Shown: piece after piece, positions 1 to 10,181 of the stretch | Numbering within the stretch: the stretch's first letter is position 1 | How the letters are laid out: every line of letters starts with the position of its first letter | Assembly: GCA_020404105.1 (NCBI GenBank) | Contig: JADBWH010000001.1 | Location: 1-43,170 of the forward strand | DNA: 43,170 nucleotides | Reading direction: 5' to 3' | From: Pseudanabaena sp. M53BS1SP1A06MG | Lineage (GTDB): Bacteria; Cyanobacteriota; Cyanobacteriia; Pseudanabaenales; Pseudanabaenaceae | Position numbers and translations under genes: made by a program | The notes under the pieces: model-generated | Databases searched by the model: none | Told to the model about the DNA's origin: nothing | The model's input: the letters and a program-made list of their open reading frames with translations, nothing else

Positions 1-2
1 GT

Positions 3-67
3 GAGGCGTTTTGGGTCATTTGTCCTATGCTCCTTTTTCTTCAAAAAACAGCATACGCCTCTTTTTT
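3..67 (+). terminator. Possible terminator of a gene left of the window
   Basis: Outer arms GAGGCGT (3-9) and ACGCCTC (55-61) pair, inner arms TATGCT (26-31) and AGCATA (50-55) pair, and six T residues follow at 62-67. This resembles a rho-independent terminator reading rightward. The loop is long, so it may instead be a palindromic repeat. Confidence 0.35.
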
Positions 68-114
68 ACTCAAATTCAATCTCTGTATACTTTCTTGCTA
101 CTTTTGTCAGTCAA

Positions 115-639
115 TCAGGCTAGAGACAGAGTTAACAAATATTCATGGACAAGTTTATTGCGTTGCTCAAGTTCTTTGTCTGTGTAATCTAAATAAATAT
201 GCTCTGCTTCTAGAAACCGATTGATAGCTTGAACTGCCATATTTTTGCGATTTTCTGACTGGTTCATCGAAAACGCATTAGTCGCTAAATCAAGGGCAGC
301 ACGAAAGTTAGCATAAAAACCTAAATCGATTTTGCGATCAATTTTTTCTAAGGTCTTCTGAATTATTTGTAAGCGCTCTTCTAAATCTTTGAGTTTATTC
401 AACACAGCCGCAAAACCCATTACGGAAATCCCTAAATTGAGAATGCTGGCACTAGATGCTATATCCGCTACTGTCGGTAAATTATTTACTGAAGTATTAG
501 GAACCTCACGCAGCCATGTAACGACAGGCTGTTTCCCTGCGACTTCTCGAATTACGCCACCAGTACGATAGTAAATCCCCTCTGCAAGTCCTTCAGCTAT
601 TTCGGGTGGGATATCTAATGTTGGTGTTATCGTAGTCAT
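115..639 (-). CDS. Hypothetical protein with hydrophobic segment and coiled coil
   Basis: A 174-residue protein that I do not recognise. The N-terminal third is polar. Residues about 60-80 form a hydrophobic, glycine-containing stretch that could be one membrane segment. This runs into a charged heptad-like helix (about 82-108, rich in L, E, K and I) that looks like a coiled coil. The C-terminal part is helical and charged. It ends abruptly after LTLSLA, and the 114 bases beyond the stop show no clear continuation, so the protein may be a shortened member of a longer family. It stands alone, downstream of the DUF433/PIN-like pair on the same strand, separated by about 140 AT-rich bases. I assign no function. 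Confidence 0.55.
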   Translation of the reverse strand: MTTITPTLDIPPEIAEGLAEGIYYRTGGVIREVAGKQPVVTWLREVPNTSVNNLPTVADIASSASILNLGISVMGFAAVLNKLKDLEERLQIIQKTLEKIDRKIDLGFYANFRAALDLATNAFSMNQSENRKNMAVQAINRFLEAEHIYLDYTDKELEQRNKLVHEYLLTLSLA

Positions 640-780
640 ACTGATTTTACATTGCAGTTATTTTTTAGTTTAATATATTTTTATAGTAGGCGATCGCCTT
701 TTAAGCCTTTTAATGTGATTATTTAATAAGTAATTACCGTCCCCGATATTGGCAGCATTTATAATCAATACAAACCATAA

Positions 781-1173
781 CTAGGGAATAAAAATACGAC
801 CAGACCCTAAATAATTTTCTATATCAAGACCAATTTCTATCAAACTAGCTACACATTTTTCTCGATACACTTTCTCATCAAGTCGATCCACATTACTAAT
901 AGTTACTACTGGAAGACTGAGATTTGTATTTTTTTCACGAATTGTCTGTTCCAAAGAAGTTTTGCCCTTCATATTTCTATTGGCAGTAATCAAAATCATT
1001 TGATTTTGTTGAGCAAAATTCCAAACAAACAGATCACTACTATCACGAGGCAACCCCACATCCTCAAATTGAAGAAATTTAATTTCTATTAGTTCTAGCC
1101 AACCCTCAGAAGCCACAACTCCCCAAAGAATTAAAGATTTACCTTTGAGATTGTAATCAATTAAAAAATTCAT
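781..1173 (-). CDS. PIN-like (DUF5615-type) protein, putative toxin
   Basis: A 130-residue protein beginning MNFLIDYNL. An N-terminal Asp in a hydrophobic strand, then a RDSSDLFVW segment and the strand MILITANRN, recall the Mut7-C/DUF5615 PIN-like nuclease fold found in VapC-type toxins. The usual acidic residue after the second strand (TxDxDF in canonical members) reads TANRN here, so the active site is degenerate or of a variant type. The gene overlaps the upstream DUF433 gene by four bases (ATGA, 1170-1173), so the two are translationally coupled. DUF433-DUF5615 pairs are a recurrent toxin-antitoxin-like arrangement in cyanobacteria. Activity as a toxin is inferred only from fold and context. 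Confidence 0.55.
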   Translation of the reverse strand: MNFLIDYNLKGKSLILWGVVASEGWLELIEIKFLQFEDVGLPRDSSDLFVWNFAQQNQMILITANRNMKGKTSLEQTIREKNTNLSLPVVTISNVDRLDEKVYREKCVASLIEIGLDIENYLGSGRIFIP

Positions 1174-1544
1174 GCTTCAGCCGATAGCCTCGCTTTCCAA
1201 ACTTGAAGCTTTTCCCATGCTTTTTTATTTTCAGGTTTAGGATTACGATTAGCTACTTTAGCAAATCTTTCTTTATTGATTTCTTGCCAATAATGACGGT
1301 TTATATCAGATTCTTGCAAAACCTGTTGATACTCTGACTCAACCTGTTCACGATTATTTTCAATATAGGCGATCGCTGCGTTGAATTGCTGCTCATTAAT
1401 GTAAAAAAAATAATTGCGGATCAACTTTACAGGATAGCCAGCATGAAGATAATCCATCAAATCATACAGAGTAATCCGAGTACCATTGATAGTAAGTCCT
1501 CTTTCTGTACGGATAATATCTAACTTGTCTTGAATAGCTGTCAT
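1170..1544 (-). CDS. DUF433 domain protein, putative antitoxin
   Basis: A 124-residue protein when started at ATG 1544. Longer starts at 1565 and 1601 are in frame, but the 1601 codon lies inside the terminator hairpin shared with psaB and is unlikely. Residues about 13-60 (ERGLTINGTRITLYDLMDYL, then AGYPVKLI and AAIAYIENN) match the DUF433 pattern, a short winged-helix-like DNA-binding domain usually annotated as a VapB-like antitoxin. The C-terminal half is charged and helical and could wrap the partner. It is the first gene of a two-gene unit with the PIN-like protein, joined by an ATGA overlap, and probably autoregulates its promoter as such antitoxins do (inference). Confidence 0.65.
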   Translation of the reverse strand: MTAIQDKLDIIRTERGLTINGTRITLYDLMDYLHAGYPVKLIRNYFFYINEQQFNAAIAYIENNREQVESEYQQVLQESDINRHYWQEINKERFAKVANRNPKPENKKAWEKLQVWKARLSAEA

Positions 1545-1590
1545 ATTTGCCACTCTTATAAACATTTTAGATATTATATCTTTTACAAAA

Positions 1591-1622
1591 AAATCCCCCA
1601 CATTGCTGTGAGGGATTTTTTT
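1591..1622 (-). terminator. psaB terminator
   Basis: On the minus strand a stem AAAATCCCTCACA pairs with TGTGGGGGATTTT around a short GCAA loop, followed by a T run, 20 bases past the psaB stop. The structure is nearly symmetrical and A-rich on its other side, but the only gene converging on it is psaB. It also sits at the very start of the DUF433 gene's upstream region, so that gene must have its promoter inside or beyond the hairpin. Confidence 0.8.
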
Positions 1623-1641
1623 AATTAACTAGCAAGCTAGA

Positions 1642-3858
1642 TTAACCGAAAGCTGTTGTGGTAGACGCAATCAAGAAGGCTGCATAAGTAACGATGTAGC
1701 CAATCGTGAAGTGAGCCAAGCCAACCAAACGAGCTTGAACGATGGAGAGAGCCACAGGCTTGTCTTTCCACTGAACCAAACTTGCAAGAGGAGTGCGTTG
1801 GTGCGCCCATACAAGGGTTTCGATCAATTCTTGCCAGTAACCACGCCAAGAGATCAAGAACATGAATCCAGTTGCCCAAACTAGGTGTCCGAAGAGGAAC
1901 ATCCAAGCCCAAACAGAGATATTGTTCATGCCATAGGGGTTGTAGCCGTTGATCAACTGAGCAGAGTTGAGCCATAGGTAGTCACGGAGCCAACCCATGA
2001 TGGTGACAGAGGATTCGTTGAACTGAGCAACGTTACCTTGCCATACACCGAGGTGTTTCCAGTGCCAGTAGAAGGTTGTCCAACCAATGGTGTTCAACAT
2101 CCAGAACATAGCGAGGTAGAAGGAATCCCATGCAGAGATATCGCAAGTACCGCCACGACCAGGACCGTCGCAAGGGAAGCTGTAGCCGAAGTCTTTCTTG
2201 TCTGGCATGAGCTTAGATCCACGAGCATCCAACGCGCCCTTAACCAAGATTAAGGTAGTGGTGTGTAGACCTAAAGCGATCGCATGGTGAACTAAGAAGT
2301 CGCCAGGTCCAATGGTGAGGAACAAGGAGTTGTCACCAGAGTTAATACCAGCCAACCAACCAGGAAGGTAAGCAGCACCAGTGTTAGTAGGAATACTGCC
2401 AGCATTAGATAGCAATACATCAAAGCCGTATAAAGCTTTACCGTGAGCAGCTTGAATCCATTGTGCGAATACAGGCTCGATCAAGATTTGCTTTTCAGGA
2501 GTACCAAACGCTTGCATTACGTCGTTGTGAACGTAGATACCAAGGGTGTGGAAACCTAAGAAGAGAGATACCCAGCTAAGGTGAGAGATGATTGCTTCCT
2601 TATGCTCAAGCATACGGGCAAGCACGTTGTTCTTGTTAGCTTCGGGATCGTAGTCACGAACGAAGAAGATCGCGCCGTGAGCAAATGCACCAACCATCAA
2701 GAAACCAGCAATATATTGGTGATGAGTATATAGAGCAGCTTGAGTGGTGAAGTCCTTAGCGATGAACGCATAGGAAGGCATCGAGTACATGTGCTGAGCG
2801 ACCAAGGAGGTGACTACACCAAGGGAAGCAAGAGCCAAGCCGAGTTGGAAGTGCAAGGAGTTGTTAACAGTGTCATACAAACCCTTGTGACCTTCGCCGA
2901 GCAAGCCACCGAAAGGAGTACCCTTAGGAGGATTGTGGGCAGCCAAGATTTCCTTGATGCTGTGACCGATCCCAAAGTTGGTGCGGTACATGTGACCAGC
3001 GATGATGAATAGTACTGCGATCGCGAGGTGGTGGTGAGCAATGTCAGTCAACCAAAGAGCTTCAGTTTGAGGATGGAAGCCACCGAGGAAGGTAAGAATT
3101 GCAGTACCAGCACCCTGAGCAGTACCAAACAGATGACCTGCAGTATCAGGATTCTGAGCATATACACCCCAGTTACCAGTGAAGAAAGGAGCAAGCCCTG
3201 CTGGGTGAGGAGGTACGCTCAAGAAGTTTTCCCAACCTACATGGACACCGCGAGCTTCAGGAATCGCAACGTGAACCAAGTGACCAGTCCAAGCCAAGGA
3301 GCTGACACCAAACAAACCTGTCAAGTGGTGGTTGAGGCGGGATTCAGCATTCTTGAACCAAGAGAGGCTAGGACGGAAGCTAGGCTGTAAGTGTAACCAA
3401 CCTGCAAATAGCAGGAGGGAAGAAAGAATCAAAAGCCAAATTGCGCCGCCGAATAGTTCTTGGTTGGTGCGTATACCAATGGTGTACCACCATTGATATA
3501 CGCCAGAAAGAGCAATATTTACCGGACCAGCAGCATCGGTTTGTGTAAATGCTTCAACTGCTGCCTTGCCAAAGTGAGGATCCCAAATCGCATGGGCGAT
3601 TGGACGAGTCGTGAGTGGATTTTTAATCCATTGCTCGAAGTTACCCTGCCACGCTACGTGAAACAGGTTGCCAGATGTCCACAGGAAGATGATTGCCAAA
3701 TGTCCGAAGTGAGAAGCAAAGATCTTTTGGTAAAGACTTTCTTCAGTAACACCATCATGGCTTTCAAAGTCGTTCGCTGTGGCGATCGCATACCAGATCC
3801 GACGGGTTGAAGGATCTTGTGCGAGAGCCTGGCTAAACTTAGGAAATTTCGTTGCCAT
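1642..3858 (-). CDS. psaB: Photosystem I P700 apoprotein A2 (PsaB)
   Basis: A 738-residue protein, the usual length for PsaB, beginning [20 protein letters not shown]. PsaA and PsaB form the heterodimeric thylakoid reaction centre that binds P700, most antenna chlorophyll and the [4Fe-4S] cluster FX. The FX loop [12 protein letters not shown] is intact with Cys563 and Cys572. Many hydrophobic helices with His pairs (for example [12 protein letters not shown] and [11 protein letters not shown]) are visible. The gene lies 36 bases behind psaA on the same strand, the universal psaAB operon order, and ends just before a strong terminator. A weak GAAG five bases upstream of the ATG may be its ribosome site. 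There is no sign of divergence. Confidence 0.99.
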   Translation of the reverse strand: MATKFPKFSQALAQDPSTRRIWYAIATANDFESHDGVTEESLYQKIFASHFGHLAIIFLWTSGNLFHVAWQGNFEQWIKNPLTTRPIAHAIWDPHFGKAAVEAFTQTDAAGPVNIALSGVYQWWYTIGIRTNQELFGGAIWLLILSSLLLFAGWLHLQPSFRPSLSWFKNAESRLNHHLTGLFGVSSLAWTGHLVHVAIPEARGVHVGWENFLSVPPHPAGLAPFFTGNWGVYAQNPDTAGHLFGTAQGAGTAILTFLGGFHPQTEALWLTDIAHHHLAIAVLFIIAGHMYRTNFGIGHSIKEILAAHNPPKGTPFGGLLGEGHKGLYDTVNNSLHFQLGLALASLGVVTSLVAQHMYSMPSYAFIAKDFTTQAALYTHHQYIAGFLMVGAFAHGAIFFVRDYDPEANKNNVLARMLEHKEAIISHLSWVSLFLGFHTLGIYVHNDVMQAFGTPEKQILIEPVFAQWIQAAHGKALYGFDVLLSNAGSIPTNTGAAYLPGWLAGINSGDNSLFLTIGPGDFLVHHAIALGLHTTTLILVKGALDARGSKLMPDKKDFGYSFPCDGPGRGGTCDISAWDSFYLAMFWMLNTIGWTTFYWHWKHLGVWQGNVAQFNESSVTIMGWLRDYLWLNSAQLINGYNPYGMNNISVWAWMFLFGHLVWATGFMFLISWRGYWQELIETLVWAHQRTPLASLVQWKDKPVALSIVQARLVGLAHFTIGYIVTYAAFLIASTTTAFG

Positions 3859-3894
3859 TTTTACTTCAATTTCTCCGTTTAAATTTAAGCCAGT

Positions 3895-6147
3895 TTACCC
3901 AATTGCACCGTAACGGGCTAGGAAGAATGCCCAAGTTGTGGCAATTCCACCTAAGAGGTAGTGAGCCAAGCCTACTGCACGACCTTGAGTAATGCTCAAA
4001 GCGCGAGGAGAGATAGCAGGAGCTACGTTGAGCTTGTTATGTGCCCATACGATTGACTCGATCAATTCTTGCCAGTAGCCACGACCACTGAACAGGAACA
4101 TGAGGCTGAATGCCCAGATGAAGTGAGCACCCAAGAAAATCAAACCATAAGCCGACAATGCCGAACCGTAGGATTGAATTACATTGGAAGCTTGTGCCCA
4201 TAAGAAGTCACGCAACCAACCATTGATGGTCAATGCGCTTTGTGCAAAGTTACCGCCTGCCATATTGGTGACAGTACCACTTGCATCAACAGTACCGAAG
4301 ATATCGGACTGCATTTTCCAAGAGAAATGGAAGATTACAACGGAAATACAGTTGTACATCCAGAACAAGCCTAGGAATACGTGATCCCAAGCTGAAACTT
4401 GACAAGTACCACCACGACCAGGACCGTCGCAAGGGAAGCGGAAACCGAGTTCTGCCTTGTCTGGAATCAAACGAGAGTTACGTGCGTAAAGAACACCCTT
4501 AAGCAGGATCAATACGGTGACGTGGATGGTAAAAGCATGGATGTGGTGTACCAAGAAGTCAGCAGTACCGAGAACCATGTGAGCAGCAGCAACTTTGCCA
4601 CCAACAACTACAGTGTCACCACCAAAAATGGGGCTAACGCTAGAAGTTGCGTAAGGAGCAGTTACACCAGCAGCAGCAGCATGGATTCCTTGAATCCAGT
4701 TAGCGAAGACGGGCTTCAACTGAATTGCGGTATCAGAGAACATATCTTGAGGGCGACCCAATGCACGCATGGTGTCGTTGTGGATGTAAAGACCAAAGCT
4801 GTGGAAGCCAAGGAAGATACATACCCAGTTGAGGTGAGAAATAATTGCATCGCGGTGACGCAACATGCGATCAAGCAAGTTATTTACGTTCTTAGCAGGA
4901 TCGTAGTCACGAACCATGTAGATACCAGCATGAGCTGCTGCACCACAAACCAAGAAGCCGCCAATCCACATGTGATGGGTGAATAGGGATACTTGAGTTG
5001 CGTAGTCAGTTGCGATATAGGGGTAAGCAGGCATTGCATACATATGCTGAGCAACAATGATGCTTAAAGAACCCATCAAAGCAAGGTTAACAGCTAGCTG
5101 AGCGTGCCAAGAAGAGGTCAAGATTTCATACAGACCCTTGTGACCTTCACCAGTTAGAGGTCCCTTGTGAGCCTCGAGGATTTCCTTCATGCTGTGACCG
5201 ATACCCCAGTTGGTGCGGTACATATGTCCAGCAATGATGAAAAGTGTCGCGATCGCAAGGTGATGGTGAGCTTGGTCAGTTAGCCACAAAGAACCAGTTT
5301 GAGGATTCAAACCACCCTTGAAGGTCAAGAAGTCAGCATATGCGCCCCAGTTCAAGGTAAAGAAAGGAGTTACACCTTGAGCAAAGCTAGGGAAGATATT
5401 TGCCATCAACTGAGGGTCGAGGATGAACTCGTGAGGGGCAGGAATTTGGCTCAGAGGAACACCCTTGTCAAGGTAATAGTTGACAGGGATTGATACGTGA
5501 ATCTGATGACCAGCCCAAGCGAGTGAACCCAAACCGAGCAAACCAGCCAAGTGATGGTTCATCATCGATTCAGCATTCTTAAACCACTCAAGTTTAGGTG
5601 CTGCCTTGTGGTAGTGGAACCAACCAGCAAAGAACATCAAACCTGCCATCACCAAACCGCCAATTGCGGTGCAGAGGAGTTGATACTCCGTGGTGATACC
5701 AGATGCTCTCCACAGATGGAACAAACCAGAAGTGATTTGAATACCTTGGAAACCACCGCCAACGTCACCGTTCAAGATATCTTGACCGAAAACATTCCAG
5801 ACCACTTGGGCGCTGGGCTTGATGCTGACAGGATCAGACAACCAAGCGGTGTAGTTAGAGAACTTTGCTCCATGGTAGTACATACCACTGAGCCAGATAA
5901 AGATAATGCCTAGATGCCCAAAGTGAGCGGAGAAGATCTTACGGGCGGTATCTTCTTCGGTTGTGAAACTGTCAAAGTCATGCACATTGGCATGAAGATC
6001 CCAAATCCATGTAGTGGTTTTTGGTCCCTTCTTTAAGGTGCGATCAAAGTGACCAGGTTGTCCCCATTTCTCAAAAGAAGTAGGTACTACGTCACGATCA
6101 ACTGCAACTTTTACCTTTGTGCCTGGCTTTTGAGGAGTTATTGTCAT
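3895..6147 (-). CDS. psaA: Photosystem I P700 apoprotein A1 (PsaA)
   Basis: A 750-residue protein, a typical PsaA length. It supplies half of the photosystem I core and half of the FX ligands: [12 protein letters not shown] is present with Cys573 and Cys582. The N-terminus [20 protein letters not shown] and the segment [20 protein letters not shown] are diagnostic. The ATG at 6147 is preceded by GAGAGG at a suitable distance. It is the first gene of the psaA-psaB operon, with a leader of roughly 130 bases if the TATAAT at 6275-6280 is the -10 element. High-light control of this operon through RpaB is known in other cyanobacteria; only one half-site resembling its box is visible here. Confidence 0.99.
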   Translation of the reverse strand: MTITPQKPGTKVKVAVDRDVVPTSFEKWGQPGHFDRTLKKGPKTTTWIWDLHANVHDFDSFTTEEDTARKIFSAHFGHLGIIFIWLSGMYYHGAKFSNYTAWLSDPVSIKPSAQVVWNVFGQDILNGDVGGGFQGIQITSGLFHLWRASGITTEYQLLCTAIGGLVMAGLMFFAGWFHYHKAAPKLEWFKNAESMMNHHLAGLLGLGSLAWAGHQIHVSIPVNYYLDKGVPLSQIPAPHEFILDPQLMANIFPSFAQGVTPFFTLNWGAYADFLTFKGGLNPQTGSLWLTDQAHHHLAIATLFIIAGHMYRTNWGIGHSMKEILEAHKGPLTGEGHKGLYEILTSSWHAQLAVNLALMGSLSIIVAQHMYAMPAYPYIATDYATQVSLFTHHMWIGGFLVCGAAAHAGIYMVRDYDPAKNVNNLLDRMLRHRDAIISHLNWVCIFLGFHSFGLYIHNDTMRALGRPQDMFSDTAIQLKPVFANWIQGIHAAAAGVTAPYATSSVSPIFGGDTVVVGGKVAAAHMVLGTADFLVHHIHAFTIHVTVLILLKGVLYARNSRLIPDKAELGFRFPCDGPGRGGTCQVSAWDHVFLGLFWMYNCISVVIFHFSWKMQSDIFGTVDASGTVTNMAGGNFAQSALTINGWLRDFLWAQASNVIQSYGSALSAYGLIFLGAHFIWAFSLMFLFSGRGYWQELIESIVWAHNKLNVAPAISPRALSITQGRAVGLAHYLLGGIATTWAFFLARYGAIG

Positions 6148-6274
6148 GTAAATTTTCCTCTCTCAGACTGTTAAGACAAAGTAGATTAAACGATTAGGCA
6201 AGCTCTCTCATAGGGCTGAATCTATGAATGAGATAAGTACTGCTGTACAAGAGTCGCTGTGCCACGATGAGGTA

Positions 6275-6315
6275 ATTATAGGTTTAGGTTTGTGTCGCTC
6301 CAGAGAGTTTGTAAC
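6275..6315 (-). promoter_or_regulatory. Candidate psaA promoter with HLR1-like half-site
   Basis: On the minus strand a perfect TATAAT (6275-6280) lies about 130 bases before the psaA start. Upstream, GTTACAAA (6308-6315) matches one repeat of the HLR1/RpaB box, but the second repeat is missing, and no good -35 hexamer sits 17 bases from the -10. This is suggestive only. The rest of 6148-6570, the divergent spacer between psaA and tal, shows no gene. Confidence 0.35.
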
Positions 6316-6558
6316 AATTGTTTAGAATGCCTCTAATCGGCTCAATCCTTTATCCTGCAACAAATTGAGATGATTAACTGTTGAGTATTAAGTAAACTGG
6401 ATCTATAAGCTTCTTAATAAAAATTTGTTAATATGAGTAATTTAAGTGATTGGCAGCTCTATTGAGAATGATCTTGTAATTACTCTAAAGGTTGGCTAAG
6501 CCCCAAAATTGTTGAAGCTAAGATAGGCGTACAGAGGTAGCCAGTGATAACTGGTGAT

Positions 6559-6565
6559 AAGGAGG
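6559..6565 (+). promoter_or_regulatory. Ribosome binding site deciding the transaldolase start
   Basis: AAGGAGG lies five bases before ATG 6571. An in-frame GTG at 6544 lies upstream of this site and has no such signal, so the ATG is the better start. Confidence 0.8.
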
Positions 6566-6570
6566 ATTTT

Positions 6571-7587
6571 ATGCCTAGTGATTTGCCAAAAAACTTTCTC
6601 GATCAGTTGCGTGAAATGACTGTTGTTGTTGCGGATACGGGTGATATCCATGCGATCGAAATTGTGAAACCCCAAGATGCAACTACTAATCCATCTTTGA
6701 TTACAGCTGCGGCTCAAATGCCTCAGTATCAAGAAATTGTGGATGAAACTCTCTTAGAAGCAAGAAAAGACTTAGGAAAAAATGCCTCGCCCACTCAGGT
6801 GGTTTCTTTGGCTTTTGATCGCTTAGCGATCGCCTTTGGGATCAGAATTTTGCAAATTATTCCAGGGCGAGTTTCGACGGAGGTAGATGCGCGTCTTTCC
6901 TACAACACCGAGGCAACTGTTGCTAAGGCACATTATTTAATTTCTCAATATGAGTCTCATGGGATTTCCCGTGAACGGGTCTTAATTAAAATCGCAGCTA
7001 CTTGGGAAGGAATTAAGGCGGCTGAGGAGTTAGAAAAAGAAGGTATTCATTGCAATTTGACCTTGCTGTTTGGATTGCATCAAGCGATCGCCTGTGCAGA
7101 AGCAGGGGTGAAATTAATTTCTCCTTTTGTGGGGCGTATCCTCGATTGGTACAAGAAGGATTCGGGGCGCGATAGTTACCCTGCTCACGAAGATCCAGGG
7201 GTATTATCAGTGTCGCGTATTTATAACTACTACAAAAAGTTTGGTTATAACACGGAAATTATGGGTGCAAGTTTCCGCAATATGGGTGAGATCGTGGAGT
7301 TAGCAGGTTGCGATCTCCTTACTATTTCTCCTGCTTTGCTAGATGAGTTGCTGCATACAGAGGGAGATCTAGTCCGTAAGCTTGATCCAATAATCGCTGC
7401 TCAAGCAGAAATTTCTCAGATCCCCATGGATAAGGCGACATTTGATGCGATGCACGCTAGCGATCGCATGGCATCTGAGAAACTTGATGAAGGGATTAAA
7501 GGCTTCTCCAAAGCACTGGTTACCCTAGAAGAATTGTTAACCGAAAGATTAACCAAGCTCGAAGAACCAGTTCTTGCCGCAGTCTAA
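6571..7587 (+). CDS. tal: Transaldolase (TalB type)
   Basis: A 338-residue protein from ATG 6571, chosen because AAGGAGG precedes it. Transaldolase moves a dihydroxyacetone unit between sugar phosphates in the non-oxidative pentose phosphate pathway, in the cytosol. The N-terminal DATTNPSLI motif, the Schiff-base lysine in [11 protein letters not shown] (Lys140), NLTLLF, and the phosphate-region segment [13 protein letters not shown] are all present, as in E. coli TalB. It is followed by a clear terminator, so it appears to be a single-gene transcript, divergent from psaAB. In cyanobacteria tal is often near opcA and zwf; those are not visible here. Confidence 0.97.
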   Translation: MPSDLPKNFLDQLREMTVVVADTGDIHAIEIVKPQDATTNPSLITAAAQMPQYQEIVDETLLEARKDLGKNASPTQVVSLAFDRLAIAFGIRILQIIPGRVSTEVDARLSYNTEATVAKAHYLISQYESHGISRERVLIKIAATWEGIKAAEELEKEGIHCNLTLLFGLHQAIACAEAGVKLISPFVGRILDWYKKDSGRDSYPAHEDPGVLSVSRIYNYYKKFGYNTEIMGASFRNMGEIVELAGCDLLTISPALLDELLHTEGDLVRKLDPIIAAQAEISQIPMDKATFDAMHASDRMASEKLDEGIKGFSKALVTLEELLTERLTKLEEPVLAAV

Positions 7588-7603
7588 AAATTGGCTTCGT
7601 GTG

Positions 7604-7638
7604 AAAAAAGTGGTAGTACCTCTTGCTACCACTTTTTT
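7604..7638 (+). terminator. Transaldolase terminator
   Basis: AAAAAAGTGGTAG (7604-7616) pairs perfectly with CTACCACTTTTTT (7626-7638) across a nine-base loop, 17 bases after the tal stop, and ends in a T run. Confidence 0.88.
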
Positions 7639-7683
7639 ATGTGCTGAGAATTGTGAAGTTGCGATTGTTATATACTTGCGGTT

Positions 7684-9300
7684 ATGTCAACACATTTGCC
7701 AGAACCCATATCTCCTAGTAAAAGCAGAGTTTATCAGGCTCTGATAGAGCGGTTTGATCTTTTACTTCGGGCAAAATATCCACTTATATATATAGTGACA
7801 GCCGAAGAAGAGCCAGTTGAGGAAATTTTAACGGAGGTGGCTTTGCAATCTAGCCCCAGTCGTCGCATTTTGTTTTGGGATATTGCGCGAGGATGGAGCG
7901 ACAATAATGCTGACAAGGGATCAGTGATGGCAGCTTTATCACGGATTGCTCAGCGCGATAAATTAACTAAAGATGGGGATAACGTTTTATATGTATTGCG
8001 GGATTTGCATCCGATCCTTAAATATCCACATAATGAGCGCCATATAGCCATAATTCGTGAGTTAAAGAATCTGTCGAGGGATTTGAATCGTGATCGCCGC
8101 GCCATTGCCCTGACGAGTCATACTTTAGAAATTCCTGCCGAATTAACTGAAGAAGTTACAGCGATTGACTTTCCCTTAGCAGCGATCGCTGAAATCGAAT
8201 ATTTAATTAAACAAAAAATTTCTGCTAATAAACTGAATTTGTCTAATTTGGCTTGGGAGCAATTGGTCAAGGCTTGTCAGGGGCTAAGTCGAACTCGGAT
8301 TCAGAGGGTTTTAGCTAAGGCAATCGCCGAGAAGGAAGAAGTTAATGACTCAGATATTGATGCAGTACTAGCAGAAAAGCAACAAGCTATAAGACAAACG
8401 GGCATTTTAGAATTTTTTACGGTGAACGAATCCCTCAAAAATGTGGGGGGATTAGATAATCTCAAGCGATGGGTGCGGATTCGTCGTGATGCCTTTACTG
8501 AAGAGGCTAAGCGTTATGGTATTCCCACTCCAAAGGGGGCATTGCTAGTCGGTATTCAAGGTACTGGTAAGTCCTTATCGGCGAAAACAATCGCGAATGA
8601 ATGGCGCTTACCTCTGCTGCGATTGGATATAGGGCGTTTATTTGGGAGTTATGTTGGTGAAAGTGAAAGTCGAATGCGGCAAATGATTCAACTTGCTGAG
8701 GCAACAGCTCCTTGTGTACTGTGGATTGATGAGATCGATAAAGCCTTTGGTAATGTCACTGTAACAATTGATGGAGACTCTGGGGCAAGTCGGCGTGTGT
8801 TTGGCACATTAATTACATGGATGCAGGAAAAAACTGCGCCTGTATTTATTGTCGCTACTGCCAATAATGTACGAATTTTGCCTGCCGAACTTTTACGCAA
8901 GGGGCGGTTTGATGAAATTTTCTTTTTGAATTTACCAACCGAGTCGGAACGCCAAGAAATTTTTAAAGTGCATTTACAAAAATTGCGCCCCAGTCGATTA
9001 CGTGAATTTGATTTGGTACTTTTAGCGCGACACACCAAAAATTTTAGTGGAGCAGAGATCGAGCAAGTAATTATTGATGGTATTCATCGGGCTTTTGGTC
9101 GTGGTAGTAATGGCAACCGAGAAGACTTCACCACTGAAGATATTATTAGTGCTATTGAGGAAACAGTACCATTAGCTGCGATCGCCTCTCAACAAATCGA
9201 GTCTCTCAAACAATGGGCGGCAGAGTCGGGGGCACGTACCGCATCTAATGATGAAGAACTACTCCAAGAATTAAGAAAATTTGCGATTAATCTAGAATGA
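7684..9300 (+). CDS. ycf46: AAA+ ATPase Ycf46
   Basis: A 538-residue protein of the cyanobacterial/red-algal plastid Ycf46 family. The N-terminal half (about 1-250) holds the family-specific region starting SRVYQALIERFDLLLRAKYP. The C-terminal half is an AAA+ ATPase with Walker A GIQGTGKS near residue 290, Walker B CVLWIDEID near 344, an arginine-finger region RKGRFDEIFFL, and a helical lid. The canonical Walker A GPPGTGKS is changed to GIQGTGKS, as is common in this family. In Synechocystis Ycf46 has been linked to control of inorganic carbon use and photosynthesis; the biochemical role is unknown. ycf35 follows 36 bases later on the same strand, so the two are probably co-transcribed. Confidence 0.93.
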   Translation: MSTHLPEPISPSKSRVYQALIERFDLLLRAKYPLIYIVTAEEEPVEEILTEVALQSSPSRRILFWDIARGWSDNNADKGSVMAALSRIAQRDKLTKDGDNVLYVLRDLHPILKYPHNERHIAIIRELKNLSRDLNRDRRAIALTSHTLEIPAELTEEVTAIDFPLAAIAEIEYLIKQKISANKLNLSNLAWEQLVKACQGLSRTRIQRVLAKAIAEKEEVNDSDIDAVLAEKQQAIRQTGILEFFTVNESLKNVGGLDNLKRWVRIRRDAFTEEAKRYGIPTPKGALLVGIQGTGKSLSAKTIANEWRLPLLRLDIGRLFGSYVGESESRMRQMIQLAEATAPCVLWIDEIDKAFGNVTVTIDGDSGASRRVFGTLITWMQEKTAPVFIVATANNVRILPAELLRKGRFDEIFFLNLPTESERQEIFKVHLQKLRPSRLREFDLVLLARHTKNFSGAEIEQVIIDGIHRAFGRGSNGNREDFTTEDIISAIEETVPLAAIASQQIESLKQWAAESGARTASNDEELLQELRKFAINLE

Positions 9301-9336
9301 TGGAGATGTCAAGTGCTCTTTTTCTCTTGAAATTTT

Positions 9337-9711
9337 ATGTCCCACTTCACAATGATCGCCATCGAAATCAAAAATGGGGACTTGCTGAAACAAGCCTTAG
9401 AAGAACTTGGATATCCAGTCAAACCAAATACTTTAGTTCGTGGCTATCACGGTAATACTACTACTGCGGAATATGTGATCCCTATGCCCAATGGCTATGA
9501 TCTGGGCTTTCGGAAAGCAGGTGCTTTCTATGAATTAATTGCTGATATGTGGGGATTAGGCATAAATATGAAGGAGTTTTTAGGAGACCTCAATCAGAAA
9601 TATGCAGCTAAAGTTGTCTTACAAGGTGCAACTCAACACGGTTTTGAGATCGAACAGCAAGAAGTATTATCAGATGGCACGATCAGAATTGTGATTGGAC
9701 GTTGGGCATAA
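9337..9711 (+). CDS. ycf35: Ycf35 / DUF1257 protein
   Basis: A 124-residue protein matching the Ycf35 (DUF1257) family, conserved in cyanobacteria and some plastids and of unknown function. Family signs are the start MSHFTMIAIEIKNGDLLKQA, the GYDLGFRK and YELIADMWG segments and the C-terminal IRIVIGRWA. The length is normal. It follows ycf46 at 36 bases, and the pairing of these two plastid-retained unknowns suggests a shared pathway (inference). No terminator is obvious after it; the next plausible gene converges from the other strand. Confidence 0.93.
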   Translation: MSHFTMIAIEIKNGDLLKQALEELGYPVKPNTLVRGYHGNTTTAEYVIPMPNGYDLGFRKAGAFYELIADMWGLGINMKEFLGDLNQKYAAKVVLQGATQHGFEIEQQEVLSDGTIRIVIGRWA

Positions 9712-9743
9712 TCAAGCAATACTTTCATGGCGTTTTCTGAAGT

Positions 9744-9926
9744 TCAGTCAGAATTGCGGAATAGGGTTAAAACTGGGACACAGGCTCCGATACATGAGGC
9801 GATCGCGCCAATACCTGAAAAGATATGTGGGGCTTGCACATACTTGATGATTTCGTCGGTAGCGAGAGGCAAGGTTGCGAGCAGCACACACGACACACCT
9901 AAGCGAACTGCTAATTGATGAATCAT
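9744..9926 (-). CDS. Possible small membrane protein
   Basis: A 60-residue frame from ATG 9926 (a GTG at 9974 would add 16 polar residues). It has two hydrophobic stretches, around LAVRLGVSCVLLATLPLA and IFSGIGAIASCIGACVPVLT, compatible with a hairpin of two membrane helices. There is no recognisable family and no strong ribosome site. It converges on ycf35. A plus-strand frame of similar length overlaps it, but its translation is less protein-like. Confidence 0.38.
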   Translation of the reverse strand: MIHQLAVRLGVSCVLLATLPLATDEIIKYVQAPHIFSGIGAIASCIGACVPVLTLFRNSD

Positions 9927-10181
9927 GCTTAATACTTGAATTCTACTGGTTTTTAATCTATGGATATTCCACACTAGGTTGACTGGGGGAGATCGTCATC
10001 TATAAATAGGGTGATATACGGGCATAGAAACTTTGCCTGAATGTCAAGTTCTGTTAAAAAGTATATTTAAAGTGTATTTATGCTGAGTTTAAGGTGTGTT
10101 TGAAATAATTATTAACTTGAGCTAAGCAATGTAACGAGCTTTTAATCCAAATTCATAACCCCAAAATAAATTGCAAATCAT

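Noticed and set aside
4399-4986. 195-codon plus-strand frame inside psaA
   Set aside because: It lies antisense to the strongly conserved psaA, is rich in Ser/Thr/Val, and matches no family; it is a codon-bias shadow. The same holds for the other frames antisense to psaA and psaB.
6308-6323. Full HLR1/RpaB box upstream of psaA
   Set aside because: Only one of the two repeats is present; the second half reads CTCTGG, so a complete box is not supported.
9727-9918. 63-codon plus-strand frame after ycf35
   Set aside because: It overlaps the more protein-like hydrophobic minus-strand frame and shows no motif.
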